From contig JAEZXS010000136.1 in assembly GCA_023442755.1 (NCBI GenBank), positions 1 through 23,904 of the forward strand: a DNA stretch of 23,904 nt, given 5' to 3'. The notes under the pieces are model-generated. The model saw nothing but the letters and a program-made list of their open reading frames with translations, made no database searches and was not told where the DNA came from. The position numbers and the translations under genes were made by a program. Shown in pieces: positions 1 through 8,390 of this stretch. Origin of the DNA: Pseudomonadota bacterium (GTDB lineage: Bacteria; Desulfobacterota; Syntrophobacteria; Syntrophobacterales; Syntrophobacteraceae). Positions within the stretch are counted from its first letter, which is position 1. Every line of letters begins with the position of its first letter.

Positions 1-3000
1 GTGGAGGTCACGAGCCCACCGACGACCACCGTTGCCAGGGGCCGTTGCACCTCGCTGCCGCTTCCGCTGGAGAAAAGAAGAGGTATCAGGCCCAGCATGG
101 CGCACATGGCGGTCATCATGACGGGACGCAACCGCATGCATGCGCCTTTGATCGAAGCCTCTTCGATCGGCATGCCGTCGAGCACCAGTTGATTGATGCA
201 GGTCACCAGGACCATTCCGTTTGCCAGCACTATGCCGAAAAGTGCAATGAAGCCGACCGATGACGGCACGGAGAGATTTTGCCCGGTCACCCAGAGAGCG
301 GCGACCCCGCCGACAAGGCCTAGCGGGATGTTGAGGAGAATGAGCAGCGTATTCTTGAGAGAGTTGAAGCTGCCGAAGAGCAGCAGGAAAACGACCAGGA
401 GCGTCACCGGAACCACCAGGGCCAGGCGCCTGTTCGCTTCCTGCTGCAGCTCGAACTGGCCGCCCCACTTGGTGAAATAGCCCGCGGGCAGTTTTATGCG
501 CGCATTGATCGCTGCCTGGGCCTCTTCCACAAAAGTACCGATGTCTCTCTCGCGAACGTTGCACTGAACGGTGATAAAACGTTGGTTGCTTTCGCGGGTG
601 ATCTGGCGCGGTCCGACGATTTCCTCAACGGTTGCCAGTTCATCCAGGGGCACTTTGATTCCGGCCGGAGTTTTCAGCACGATGTGCCGGATTGCGTCGA
701 CGGTCTGGCTGTTCGGCGGATCGTAGCGGACGAGAATGTCGAATCGCCTGATATCCTCGAAAATCTGCCCGGCCTTCTCTCCGCCGATTGCGGTGCTTAT
801 GACCTCCTGAACATCGGCAACGTTGATCCCATACCGCGCGAGCGCCGGGTAGTTCATGGAGATTCGAACCTGGGGGGTTCCCGTTACCTGGTCCTTCTGT
901 ACATCCGACGCGCCTTTTACCTTTTTGATTACCTGTTCTATTTCGGCCGCTTTTCCCTTCAGTACTTCCATGTCCGGGCCAAAGATCTTGACCGCCAGGT
1001 CCGCCTTAGTACCAGTGAGAAGCTCATCTACCGCCGCCGCAATGGGTTGGGTGAAGTTGAACTGAACACCAGGGAAATTCTCGAAGGCCTCGCTCATCTC
1101 GGAGTAGAGTTCGGCGGGAGTCCTCCTGTTCTCCCACTGATCCTGAGGTTTGAGGGCCACAAAAGCTTCGGCGCTGTTTACCGGATCGGCGTGGGCTCCT
1201 ACCTCGCCGCGCCCGACGCGCGCTACGACCCGGGAGACTTCGGGAAAGCCGGCCATCAACTGCCGCTCGAACCGGCCCATCGTGTCGCGGGCTTCTTCGA
1301 GCGCAATCGATGGGGCCATGGTGGCCCGCACCAGCAGGTCGCCTTCGTTCAAGCGCGGAACGAACTCCGAGCCGAGCTGCGGGAGCAGAACGCTTCCAAC
1401 TGCAAACATGAGGACTGCAAGGGAGATTGCCACCGCGCGGCGCCGAACGAAGAAGGTCACTACCGGCCTGTAGACGCTGAGCAACCGGCTAATGACAAAA
1501 GGTTCTTTATGCTCGACGCTTTTGCCGGAAGCCCCCGGGCGGCGCATGACGATGTCCGCTATGACGGGAGCCAGGAAGATCGCAAAAAGAAGGGACCCGA
1601 GCATCGCGATGGAGAGAGTATAGGCAAGCGGCCGAAAAGTTTTACCCTCGACGCCCTGCAGGGTGAACAGGGGAAGGAACACGATTATGATGATGAGAAT
1701 CGAGAAGAATATGGGGCGCCCCACTTCCGCGCAGGCGCGAATGATCAGGTGTCTCCGGGATTCCCGGAGGTCGGAGTCGCGCAGCATCCGGTCGATGTTT
1801 TCCACCATGACGATCGTGCCGTCGACCAGGAGGCCGATCGCTATGGCAAGTCCGCCCATCGACATAAGGTTTGCGGATATTTTGAAATAATTCATGAGAA
1901 TGAACGTGAAGAGAATCGAAAACGGTATGGAGACGGTTACCACCAGGCTCGGACGTATTCCCCCCAGGAACAGGAGTATCACGCAGGTTACGAGAATGAC
2001 CCCTTCGAACAGGGCGCGCATCACTGTCCGGATGCACTTGGCTACCAGGGTGGCCTGATCGTAATAGGTAACGATCTTTACGCCGGGAGGCAGGATCTTG
2101 TTGATCTCCTCCATGCGCGCCTTTGTCTTCTCTATTACCTCCGAAGTGTTGGTCCCGATGAGCTTGAGGACCATGCCGACAACGGCCTCCCCTTTCCCGT
2201 CCCGGGTTGCCAGCCCTTGGCGGATCTCGCCGCCGATCACCACATCCGCAATCTGGTGGAGGTAGATCGGAGACCCGTCCACCGTTTTCAATACGATGCC
2301 CTTGAGATCGGAAATGTCTTTGGCCAATCCAACGGAGCGGACCAGGTACTGCTCCGAGTTTTTGACGATGTACTGAGCGCCGACATTGGAGTTGTTGGCT
2401 TTGACCGCCTCCACGACATCCTTTATCGCCAGGTTGAACCGGAGCAGGTCCGCGGGGCGAATCTGCAACTGGAACTGTTTGACCTCGCCTCCCAGAGAAA
2501 GCACCTCGGTGATGCCGGGCACCGTCTGCAAGTTGAACTTGATCAGCCAGTCCTGGATCTCCCGCATTTCCTGGGGGCTTCGCGTGCCGGTCTCATCCTC
2601 GACAAAATAGAAGAGGATCTGGCCGAGGCCGGTCGAAATTGGCCCCATGTCCGGTTTCCCGAATCCTTCGGGTATGTTTTCTCTTGCAAGCTGGAGCCGC
2701 TCGTTTACCAGTTGCCGCGCAAAGTAGATGTCGGTACCGTCCTCAAAGTAAATGTTTACGACCGAAAGCCCGAAGTTCGAGACCGAGCGGATTTCCTTGA
2801 GGTTGGGTATCCCGTTCATTGCCACTTCCACGGGGTATGAAACGTACTTTTCCACCTCCTCGGGAGCGAGCCCCTGGGTCTCCGTGAAGACCTGCACCAG
2901 TACGGGGGTGACGTCCGGAAAGGCATCGACGGGCAGTCGCATGTAACTGAAATACCCGGCGGCCAGAACGAGTATTCCCAGGGCAACCATCAGGAGACGG

Positions 3001-3032
3001 TTGACGAGAACGAATTGGAAGATTTTGTTCAT
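1..3032 (-). CDS. CusA/CzcA-family heavy-metal RND efflux pump (3' end cut by window)
   Basis: This is the inner-membrane proton-driven pump of a tripartite metal exporter, which moves metal ions from periplasm or cytosol toward an outer-membrane channel. About 1010 residues are present. The reading runs from MNKIFQFVLVNRLLM to GGLVTS at the window edge, the last-helix region of the family, so only a few tens of residues should be missing. The first transmembrane helix is followed by the family motif DAFPDVTPVLVQV (about residues 36-48). The transmembrane-4 proton-relay segment LLVDGTIVMVEN carries D404 and E411, as in heavy-metal-efflux RND proteins. The start is set by AAGGA six bases upstream of ATG. 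The gene follows the adaptor gene by 90 bp. The metal (Cu/Ag versus Zn/Co/Cd) cannot be assigned: the segment GRGEVGAHADPVN replaces the more usual AExATDP-type motif. A large open frame on the opposite strand is a shadow. Confidence 0.95.
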   Translation of the reverse strand, partial: MNKIFQFVLVNRLLMVALGILVLAAGYFSYMRLPVDAFPDVTPVLVQVFTETQGLAPEEVEKYVSYPVEVAMNGIPNLKEIRSVSNFGLSVVNIYFEDGTDIYFARQLVNERLQLARENIPEGFGKPDMGPISTGLGQILFYFVEDETGTRSPQEMREIQDWLIKFNLQTVPGITEVLSLGGEVKQFQLQIRPADLLRFNLAIKDVVEAVKANNSNVGAQYIVKNSEQYLVRSVGLAKDISDLKGIVLKTVDGSPIYLHQIADVVIGGEIRQGLATRDGKGEAVVGMVLKLIGTNTSEVIEKTKARMEEINKILPPGVKIVTYYDQATLVAKCIRTVMRALFEGVILVTCVILLFLGGIRPSLVVTVSIPFSILFTFILMNYFKISANLMSMGGLAIAIGLLVDGTIVMVENIDRMLRDSDLRESRRHLIIRACAEVGRPIFFSILIIIIVFLPLFTLQGVEGKTFRPLAYTLSIAMLGSLLFAIFLAPVIADIVMRRPGASGKSVEHKEPFVISRLLSVYRPVVTFFVRRRAVAISLAVLMFAVGSVLLPQLGSEFVPRLNEGDLLVRATMAPSIALEEARDTMGRFERQLMAGFPEVSRVVARVGRGEVGAHADPVNSAEAFVALKPQDQWENRRTPAELYSEMSEAFENFPGVQFNFTQPIAAAVDELLTGTKADLAVKIFGPDMEVLKGKAAEIEQVIKKVKGASDVQKDQVTGTPQVRISMNYPALARYGINVADVQEVISTAIGGEKAGQIFEDIRRFDILVRYDPPNSQTVDAIRHIVLKTPAGIKVPLDELATVEEIVGPRQITRESNQRFITVQCNVRERDIGTFVEEAQAAINARIKLPAGYFTKWGGQFELQQEANRRLALVVPVTLLVVFLLLFGSFNSLKNTLLILLNIPLGLVGGVAALWVTGQNLSVPSSVGFIALFGIVLANGMVLVTCINQLVLDGMPIEEASIKGACMRLRPVMMTAMCAMLGLIPLLFSSGSGSEVQRPLATVVVGGLVTS

Positions 3033-3122
3033 CCTTTGTCCTTCTGCACTATAGCTTCGAAACCGGCAGCGGGTTCGATCCGGGCAACGAGGAACTCACC
3101 CCGGGACCGGTTCATGCTCCGA

Positions 3123-4394
3123 TTAATGGTTGTGGCCATCGCCGAATGCGCCCTTCGATAATTGCGCTTTCAGAGTGAACGCGCCGGCGGTCACGCAGCG
3201 CTCTCCCGCTGCAATGCCGGATGCGACTTCGACGTGGGTATCGTTCGAGCGGCCGAGGACTACCGGTTTGGGCACGAATCCTTCTTCGGTATGGACGAAC
3301 ACGACGGTTTTGTCTTCGATGGTCTGGAACGCCGACCGGGGAAGGAGAATGGGCGCCGAGACATCGTCGATCGCCACTTTGGCCGTGACGAACATGCCCG
3401 GACGCCAGTACCCGGCAGGGTTCCGGAGTATGACGCGGGCCATGGCCGAGCGGGTTTCTTCCTTCACGATCGGTGCAACGTATGCAATCTCCGCCCTGGA
3501 CTCTTTGGCGTCATGCCCGGTTGAAATCGATACCGGCAGCCCCTTCCGGATGAGCCCCAGATCCTTCTGATAGACGCTGAGATTCGCCCACACGGTATTG
3601 AGGTCGGCGACGATGAAGATGTCTGCATCTTCCTTGAGAGATTCCCCCAGGGTGATGTGCTTCTCGATCACGGTGCCGTCGAACGGGGCCGTGATTTCAT
3701 ATCTCGTGTAGGACTGGTCATGGTGCCTGGGGAGTTCTTTCAGGTAGCCATCCGAATAGCCCAGAGCGTGCAGTTTCTGCTCTGCGGAGCGGAGCGTGAT
3801 TCGGGCTTCTGCGAGCACCTGCTTTGCTTCAAGATATTCCTGTTCCGCCGAAATCTTTTTCTGCCAAAGTCGTTCCTCACGGCTGAACTTGGCCTGGGCC
3901 AGCGCTGCCTTGTCCACCGCGGCAAGATAAGCTGCCTTGGCATCTGCCAAGTCACGGCTCTCGATCACAGCCATGATCTCGCCCTTCTTCACGGAGTCGC
4001 CGACATTCTTGCGTACGTCGCGCGCCACTCCCGCTAGCCGCGGAACAACGTGGGCCATCCTGTCCGCATTGAGTGCTATCTCGCCGGGAAGGCCGACACT
4101 GGTCGTCAACTTGCCGGGACCGGCAGGGGCTTCTTCAATTGCAAACTTTTTGATGTCGGCTTCGTCGAGCTTAAGGACCTTGCCTTCGGCGTGCTCGTCG
4201 CCGTCTTCATCCTCGTGGGCGTCCTTCGATGGTGTTTTCTCGTCGTGTTTGGCGTGGCCGTGGCTATCCTTGGCGGACGCATCCTGAACCTTTGCGTGGG
4301 ACAGGGTTGGGGAGCCGGTTTTCCAGAAAAACAAACCCGCCAGGATCAACGCGGCAAAAACGGCTGCAACGACTATTTTCATGTTTTTCATCAT
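3123..4394 (-). CDS. CusB/CzcB-family periplasmic adaptor of metal efflux RND system
   Basis: This 423-residue membrane-fusion protein would link the RND pump to the outer-membrane channel and probably hands over metal. An N-terminal hydrophobic anchor (about residues 6-24) is followed by an arm rich in His, Asp and Glu (about 43-71, with HGHAKHDEK and HEDEDGDEHAEG), a likely metal-binding stretch. The protein ends in GDGHNH, a second short metal-ligand-rich tail. A barrel-hybrid and hairpin pattern follows: biotinyl-lipoyl-like MAVIESRDLADAKAAY, a long charged helical hairpin, then ITAPFDGTVIEKHITLGE. The ATG overlaps the TGA of the upstream channel gene in an ATGA arrangement, so translation is probably coupled. 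The family assignment is firm; the metal specificity is not. Confidence 0.94.
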   Translation of the reverse strand: MMKNMKIVVAAVFAALILAGLFFWKTGSPTLSHAKVQDASAKDSHGHAKHDEKTPSKDAHEDEDGDEHAEGKVLKLDEADIKKFAIEEAPAGPGKLTTSVGLPGEIALNADRMAHVVPRLAGVARDVRKNVGDSVKKGEIMAVIESRDLADAKAAYLAAVDKAALAQAKFSREERLWQKKISAEQEYLEAKQVLAEARITLRSAEQKLHALGYSDGYLKELPRHHDQSYTRYEITAPFDGTVIEKHITLGESLKEDADIFIVADLNTVWANLSVYQKDLGLIRKGLPVSISTGHDAKESRAEIAYVAPIVKEETRSAMARVILRNPAGYWRPGMFVTAKVAIDDVSAPILLPRSAFQTIEDKTVVFVHTEEGFVPKPVVLGRSNDTHVEVASGIAAGERCVTAGAFTLKAQLSKGAFGDGHNH

Positions 4395-5797
4395 CTGTTC
4401 CCTTTTTCGTTCGTTTCAGGAGTTTGGATGTCGGCCCCGAGAGGTTGCCCCACCAGGCGCTCCACGTCGGCTTTCGCTTTGTGGTAGGCACTCAGCGCCT
4501 TGACGTACTTTCCCTTTGCCTCGAAGAGGGTTCTTTGCGAATCGAGCAGTTCGAGATAGTCGAACTTACCCTCGCGATATCCTTCGGATGCGGCATCGAA
4601 TGCGGTCTGCGCCGCGGGGAGCACCTCGTCGTTCAAACTTTTCGCTTCGGCATATGCAAAACCGAGAGCCTGGTACGATTCCCCCAGGCCGGCGCCTGCC
4701 TTTACCTCGGCGGCTCTGGCCTCTTCCCGCGCCTTGGCAAGTTTGTACCGGGCCGCCAGTATTCCCCCCTGGTTGCGGTCGAACAGGGGAAGCGGAACCG
4801 AAATCCCGACGACCAGTGCGCTGTCGTCGGTTTCATGGAAGCGCTGCAATCCTCCACTCAAGGTGATGTCAGGAATGCCCTTCGCCTTTTCGGATTCGAG
4901 AACCGCCCTGCGCTGCTCCATTTCCTTTACCCACCTCGCTACATCCGGGTTTTGCAAAACCAGCCGGTTAAGTTCCTCGGCGGAGGGAACGGGCACAAGA
5001 GTACTGAGTTCCCCTTCAACCCCGGCGAAGGAGGAGGAAGTCCCGCCCCATGTGGCCGAAAGCTTTTTCCGGGCAGCCCGAAGATCGCTCTTTGCCTGCT
5101 CCAGTCCGATCCGGGTGTTGGAAAGCGTGACCCGCGCCTTCGTTTCCTCCAGCGGAGATACCTTCCCCGCTTTGACACGTTCGGAAACCGTGTCCAGCAC
5201 CTGTTCGGAAAGACGGACCAATTCATCGTTCTGCGCCACCAGTTCCTGTCCCGAGAGCACTTCCACAAAGGATTTGGCTACATCGGTCAGGACATCCAGC
5301 CGCTTCGTTTCGTAGTCCCAGCCGGCAAGCTCTTTTTCAAGCGCAGCCACGCGGGCCCTTTTCGAGCGCTTGCCTCCAATCTCGATCAACTGGCTCAGCA
5401 GAATGGTTGTCTGTGCGGTTTTTAAATCCTTGAATTCCCCGGAGCCCCCGAACTGCTCGACATCGACTCCGATCTCGGGGTTGGGAAGGAGCCCTGCCTG
5501 CAAAGCCTTCGCTTCGGATACCCGTTTTTCCAGTGAAAAGCCGGCGAGTTCCGGATTTCCCACGAGGGCCAGAGAGAGGGCCTGCCGCAGGGTGAGGGTT
5601 CCACCCGGGTTGGCTTCCAATTCTTTTTCGGGTTTGACTGCGGATACTTCGGGGACGGCCGGTGGGGGAGCGCTTTCGGCAATCGGGCTGCCGGCGCCGG
5701 TTATCACGTTTGCGGAACGGTCTGCCGCACAGCCGGAAACCAGCGCAAAGATCAGGATATAATTCAGCAAACACATGCACTTATGCGAAATGCGCAT
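4391..5797 (-). CDS. CusC/CzcC-like outer-membrane efflux lipoprotein (TolC family)
   Basis: This 468-residue outer-membrane factor should form the exit duct of the metal efflux complex. It begins with a lipoprotein signal, with LVSGC placing the lipidated Cys at residue 23. Two outer-membrane efflux repeats follow. The first starts near GGTLTLRQALSLALVGNPEL (about 65-84) and contains LLPNPEIGVDVEQFGG; the second holds VLQNPDVARWVKEMEQRRAVLESEKAKG and SVPLPLFDRNQGG, with long heptad-rich helices as in TolC. Translation probably starts at ATG 5797 behind GAAGGA. It is the first of the three structural pump genes, with 113 bp separating it from the small Cys-rich gene upstream and a 4-bp overlap with the adaptor downstream. 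Confidence 0.94.
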   Translation of the reverse strand: MRISHKCMCLLNYILIFALVSGCAADRSANVITGAGSPIAESAPPPAVPEVSAVKPEKELEANPGGTLTLRQALSLALVGNPELAGFSLEKRVSEAKALQAGLLPNPEIGVDVEQFGGSGEFKDLKTAQTTILLSQLIEIGGKRSKRARVAALEKELAGWDYETKRLDVLTDVAKSFVEVLSGQELVAQNDELVRLSEQVLDTVSERVKAGKVSPLEETKARVTLSNTRIGLEQAKSDLRAARKKLSATWGGTSSSFAGVEGELSTLVPVPSAEELNRLVLQNPDVARWVKEMEQRRAVLESEKAKGIPDITLSGGLQRFHETDDSALVVGISVPLPLFDRNQGGILAARYKLAKAREEARAAEVKAGAGLGESYQALGFAYAEAKSLNDEVLPAAQTAFDAASEGYREGKFDYLELLDSQRTLFEAKGKYVKALSAYHKAKADVERLVGQPLGADIQTPETNEKGNR

Positions 5798-5910
5798 CGA
5801 TAATCCTTCTCAGGAAAATGGAAATCGACAAACGTGTAGGCCTTGGCGCAGGCTTGGAGACCCACCCGGCCAACTCTTCAGGTTAAATTTTGGAATTTAG
5901 AGGGATAGGA

Positions 5911-6327
5911 TCAAATCTGAAGGACTGGAAACCAATTCGAGACTGGGTTAAAGAGGGGTTCGGAACTGGTCATGGGCGCCGCTTTCGAGGACGCGGGCTC
6001 CACGGGTATGGCAACCGGTATATGAAAAAGCGGGACGTGAGGCATTGCGGAGAACTGAAACGTCGATACGCGATCGGCGCCGTCTATCATTCGTGCGGGA
6101 ATGTCGATACAGGGGTCTTGATGTTTTTCCTGGGTTGCAGCGCAGGCCGATCGCGGGCAATCGGAGGAATGTCCCAGCTTCGAAGCGCAGTTTTCGTTGC
6201 AGGAGTATTCCAGGCTTACCTGGCCTCCGGCTCCAAAACACAATACCCCTACGCCTCCGGCAATAAGCCACATGCAGGCCGCAAAGCTCATGAAAAGGGA
6301 AATCGTCTTGGACCTTGCCCGCTTCAA
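5911..6327 (-). CDS. Small Cys-rich exported protein at head of metal-efflux operon, function unknown
   Basis: I do not recognise a named family. The best start is TTG at 6327, because AGGGAGA lies five bases upstream; an in-frame ATG at 6408 has no such site and falls on the putative promoter. The resulting 138-residue product has a basic N-terminus (KRARSK), a hydrophobic stretch (about residues 9-34) typical of a signal peptide or anchor, then five cysteines at about 43, 47, 57, 62 and 73 in the pattern Cx3C-x9-C-x4-C-x10-C, ending in DPCIDIP. The tail is Met/His/Pro-rich (MPHVPLFHIP). It runs in the same direction as the efflux genes, 113 bp ahead of the channel gene, which suggests periplasmic metal binding or sensing. 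That role is inference; the coding call rests on the ribosome site, signal-like start and composition. Confidence 0.7.
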   Translation of the reverse strand: MKRARSKTISLFMSFAACMWLIAGGVGVLCFGAGGQVSLEYSCNENCASKLGHSSDCPRSACAATQEKHQDPCIDIPARMIDGADRVSTFQFSAMPHVPLFHIPVAIPVEPASSKAAPMTSSEPLFNPVSNWFPVLQI

Positions 6328-6384
6328 ACCGTTCTCCCTGAAAAGGTCAGTGGTTAAAAAAGGGGGCGCTCCCCCGATGGCCGC

Positions 6385-6415
6385 TATAGATCGCAGACTT
6401 CGGTACACCTGTCAA
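6385..6415 (-). promoter_or_regulatory. Candidate promoter of the metal-efflux operon, 19-bp spacer
   Basis: On the minus strand TTGACA (6415-6410) is followed after 19 bp by TCTATA (6390-6385), about 58 bp before the TTG start of the Cys-rich gene. The -35 is a perfect match; the -10 is a fair one. A 19-20 bp spacer is typical of promoters driven by MerR-family metal sensors, but I see no dyad within this spacer and no merR gene in the window, so the regulator is unknown. Confidence 0.4.
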
Positions 6416-6422
6416 TATCGTT

Positions 6423-6436
6423 TCTCGAAAACGAGA
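6423..6436. repeat. Short inverted repeat next to efflux promoter
   Basis: TCTCG-AAAA-CGAGA is a perfect 5-bp inverted repeat with a four-base centre. It sits eight bases upstream of the candidate -35 box of the efflux operon. It could be an operator or activator site, or chance. Confidence 0.35.
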
Positions 6437-6576
6437 CGTTATCAAACGCCCCGCCTAAGGTTTTCCTGATGTTTCTAGCTGAGGGATAATACCACCATGC
6501 ACGGTCGTCAAGGGTGGGAGGTGCATCTTCGATGCCGGACCGCACTGCAGCCGGCAGCGAGAAAGGAACGGGCGAG

Positions 6577-6837
6577 TCAGTGTATCGTAGGCCGCTTTTC
6601 ATCACCCGATTTAACGAGCTTGAGGTGTGTCTTGGGCCGCGGGCCCTTCTTCCTGCCGACGCCGGCTCCCGCGCTCGACATTGGCCTGAAATAGCCGATT
6701 CCCTGCAGCAGCGGTTTGGAAAGGAGGACTATTCCGACTATGATCCCGGCCATCCCAGTCAAATAGTCCTGATGCAACATGAGAATGCCGGCATACACCA
6801 CAGCAGCGCCAATAATGGCAAAAAATATCGAAGCCAT
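6577..6837 (-). CDS. Small two-helix membrane protein, function unknown
   Basis: This 86-residue product has two hydrophobic helices (about residues 3-20, ASIFFAIIGAAVVYAGIL, and 28-47, GMAGIIVGIVLLSKPLLQGI), followed by a strongly basic tail (GRKKGPRPKTHLKLVKSG). A two-helix hairpin with the basic tail in the cytoplasm is expected from the positive-inside rule. The ATG has GAAGGT a few bases upstream. A possible promoter (TTGCAA, 18 bp, AATAAT) lies just ahead. It is divergent from mug and 250 bp from the efflux operon, so it is probably its own transcription unit. I do not recognise a family. Confidence 0.65.
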   Translation of the reverse strand: MASIFFAIIGAAVVYAGILMLHQDYLTGMAGIIVGIVLLSKPLLQGIGYFRPMSSAGAGVGRKKGPRPKTHLKLVKSGDEKRPTIH

Positions 6838-6869
6838 TGGATACCTTCTTTCCCGCCAATCAAAGATTA

Positions 6870-6899
6870 ATTATTGTCCTTTACCTTCTTCTATTGCAA
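6870..6899 (-). promoter_or_regulatory. Possible sigma-70 promoter of small membrane protein
   Basis: On the minus strand TTGCAA (6899-6894) and AATAAT (6875-6870) are separated by 18 bp, 33 bp ahead of the ATG. The -10 matches TATAAT at five of six positions, but the -35 matches TTGACA at only four of six. The local sequence is AT-rich compared with its surroundings. Confidence 0.3.
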
Positions 6900-7102
6900 G
6901 ATGCCCGGTCAATCAAGCGCTTTAATCCCGACGAGTTTTCGGCTGAACGGATTTAGCAGTATTTCGAAGAAGCCGGCACTATAGGGCCGTATGAGAGAAT
7001 ATGTGGCAGCGGATCGGAAACGCTGCCGTGTCTTTGCCTAAATTGGACATTCTTTCCGGTTGTGTCAAGAAACAACACCGTCTCGATCATCAGGAACTTT
7101 CG

Positions 7103-7663
7103 ATGAACCAGCCTTTCAAACCGACTAAACAACAACTGCAGGAAGCAAGGGGCAAGAGCGTGCCCGACGTGGTCGCCCCCGGTCTTCGCGTCCTGTTCTG
7201 CGGCATCAATCCCGGACTCTACACGGCGGCCGTGGGACATCATTTCGCACATCCCGGAAACCGCTTCTGGCCGGCGTTGCACCAGTCGGGGTTCACCGCC
7301 CGGCAACTCGCCCCCTTCGAGGAAGAAATCCTTCTGGACAGCGGCTACGGCATCGTCAACATCGTCGCGCGCGCAACCGCCCGGGCCGACGAACTCAGCG
7401 CCGAAGAACTTGCCGAAGGCGGCATGGAGTTGGACAGAAAAATACGAATCTACAAGCCCTGTTTCGCGGCGGTCCTCGGGCTTGGCGCCTACAGGCTTGC
7501 ATTCCGGCGCCCCAAGGCCCGGCCGGGACTTCAGGAAGAGCGCATAGGAGAGACGTGCTGCTGGGTCCTGCCGAACCCGAGCGGGCTCAATGCCAGCTAT
7601 CTCATGAAAGACCTTATCTCCATGCTTAAAGAGCTTAAAGGCACCGTCGAAAGGAACTGCTGA
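7103..7663 (+). CDS. mug: G/U mismatch-specific DNA glycosylase (MUG/TDG family)
   Basis: This enzyme removes uracil or thymine mispaired with guanine, starting base-excision repair of deaminated cytosine or methylcytosine. The 186-residue product matches E. coli Mug in length and layout. LRVLFCGINPGLY (28-40) holds the active-site Asn (N36) of the GINPG motif. FAHPGNRFW (48-56) and the intercalating-loop motif NPSGLN (158-163) are also present. The ATG at 7103 is preferred over upstream in-frame codons because AGGAA lies seven bases ahead and the family begins here. The gene stops 13 bp from the convergent HdeD-like gene, with little room for a terminator. Confidence 0.95.
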   Translation: MNQPFKPTKQQLQEARGKSVPDVVAPGLRVLFCGINPGLYTAAVGHHFAHPGNRFWPALHQSGFTARQLAPFEEEILLDSGYGIVNIVARATARADELSAEELAEGGMELDRKIRIYKPCFAAVLGLGAYRLAFRRPKARPGLQEERIGETCCWVLPNPSGLNASYLMKDLISMLKELKGTVERNC

Positions 7664-7676
7664 CCGGGGAGAACTT

Positions 7677-8285
7677 CTATGCACCCTGGAAACAGTTTTT
7701 CCCGATGCAGAAAATATTCCCGCCCTTCACTTCCGCGTGCATTGCGTGGGCGAAAAGGAATATCGTCAGCCCGCTGAAAATCAGGTCGAGCCCGACAAGA
7801 ACGGCCACGCCCCACATGGCGACCGACGGCAGCCCCGCCAGTACGACTATCCCTGTCAGGACCGATACCGTTCCGTTTGCCAGCATCCACTGCCAGCTCG
7901 ACCTTGCCTGCAGGCGCAGGGAGTACCCCATTTTCAGGATCCCCTTGGCCAGGTAAAAGACCCCGAGGAACAGGGTCAAAGAGGGCACGAGTTCCAGGGG
8001 ATGGAAGAAAACCAGGATCCCGGTGACAATATAGAGAGCTCCGAGGAGGAACTCCGCCGAAAACCCGCCCCACCTTCGCGAGCGGACCGCATGAGCGACA
8101 AACATGGCCCCGCCGGCCAGAATCAGGAAACCGAATATACGCCCCGGGCCAAATGAAGAGTAAAAGGGAGCATATAAAGCCGTCAATCCCAACAATATCA
8201 ATATGATGGCTATAACCCGCAGCCAGTCCAGGTTTCTCAAAAAGGGGTCCTCGTCCACCTGCAGGACGTATTCATTTCTGTCCAT
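7677..8285 (-). CDS. HdeD-like (DUF308) integral membrane protein
   Basis: This 202-residue protein has about six predicted membrane helices in three helical-hairpin pairs. They start near VIAIILILLGLTALYAPF and include ILAGGAMFVAHAV, FLLGALYIVTGILVFFHP, LTLFLGVFYLAKGILKM, VSVLTGIVVLAGL and WGVAVLVGLDLIFSGLTIFL. The repeated pattern 'hydrophobic-LGxxxIxxGI-hydrophobic' is characteristic of the DUF308/HdeD family, whose E. coli founder is linked to acid resistance. The role here is not known. The start ATG at 8285 follows AAGGAC. It converges on mug and is separated from the tgt gene by about 100 bp. Confidence 0.85.
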   Translation of the reverse strand: MDRNEYVLQVDEDPFLRNLDWLRVIAIILILLGLTALYAPFYSSFGPGRIFGFLILAGGAMFVAHAVRSRRWGGFSAEFLLGALYIVTGILVFFHPLELVPSLTLFLGVFYLAKGILKMGYSLRLQARSSWQWMLANGTVSVLTGIVVLAGLPSVAMWGVAVLVGLDLIFSGLTIFLFAHAMHAEVKGGNIFCIGKNCFQGA

Positions 8286-8390
8286 GTGCCGTCCTTTTCG
8301 ATATCCGATTTCTAAGTATTTCCATCATCAACTTATGATAGTGGTGGAAAACTATCCTGCAATATCGGGATCATATGTATCGGACAGGAA

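Noticed and set aside
582..2840. A 752-codon open frame on the plus strand
   Set aside because: It lies opposite the RND pump gene, shows no known motif, and has a composition explained by the high-GC codon pattern of the pump.
4229..5425. A 398-codon open frame on the plus strand
   Set aside because: It is opposite the adaptor and channel genes, crosses their junction, and has no recognisable motif.
6385..6415. MerR-type operator dyad within the promoter spacer
   Set aside because: The two halves of the 19-bp spacer are not complementary.
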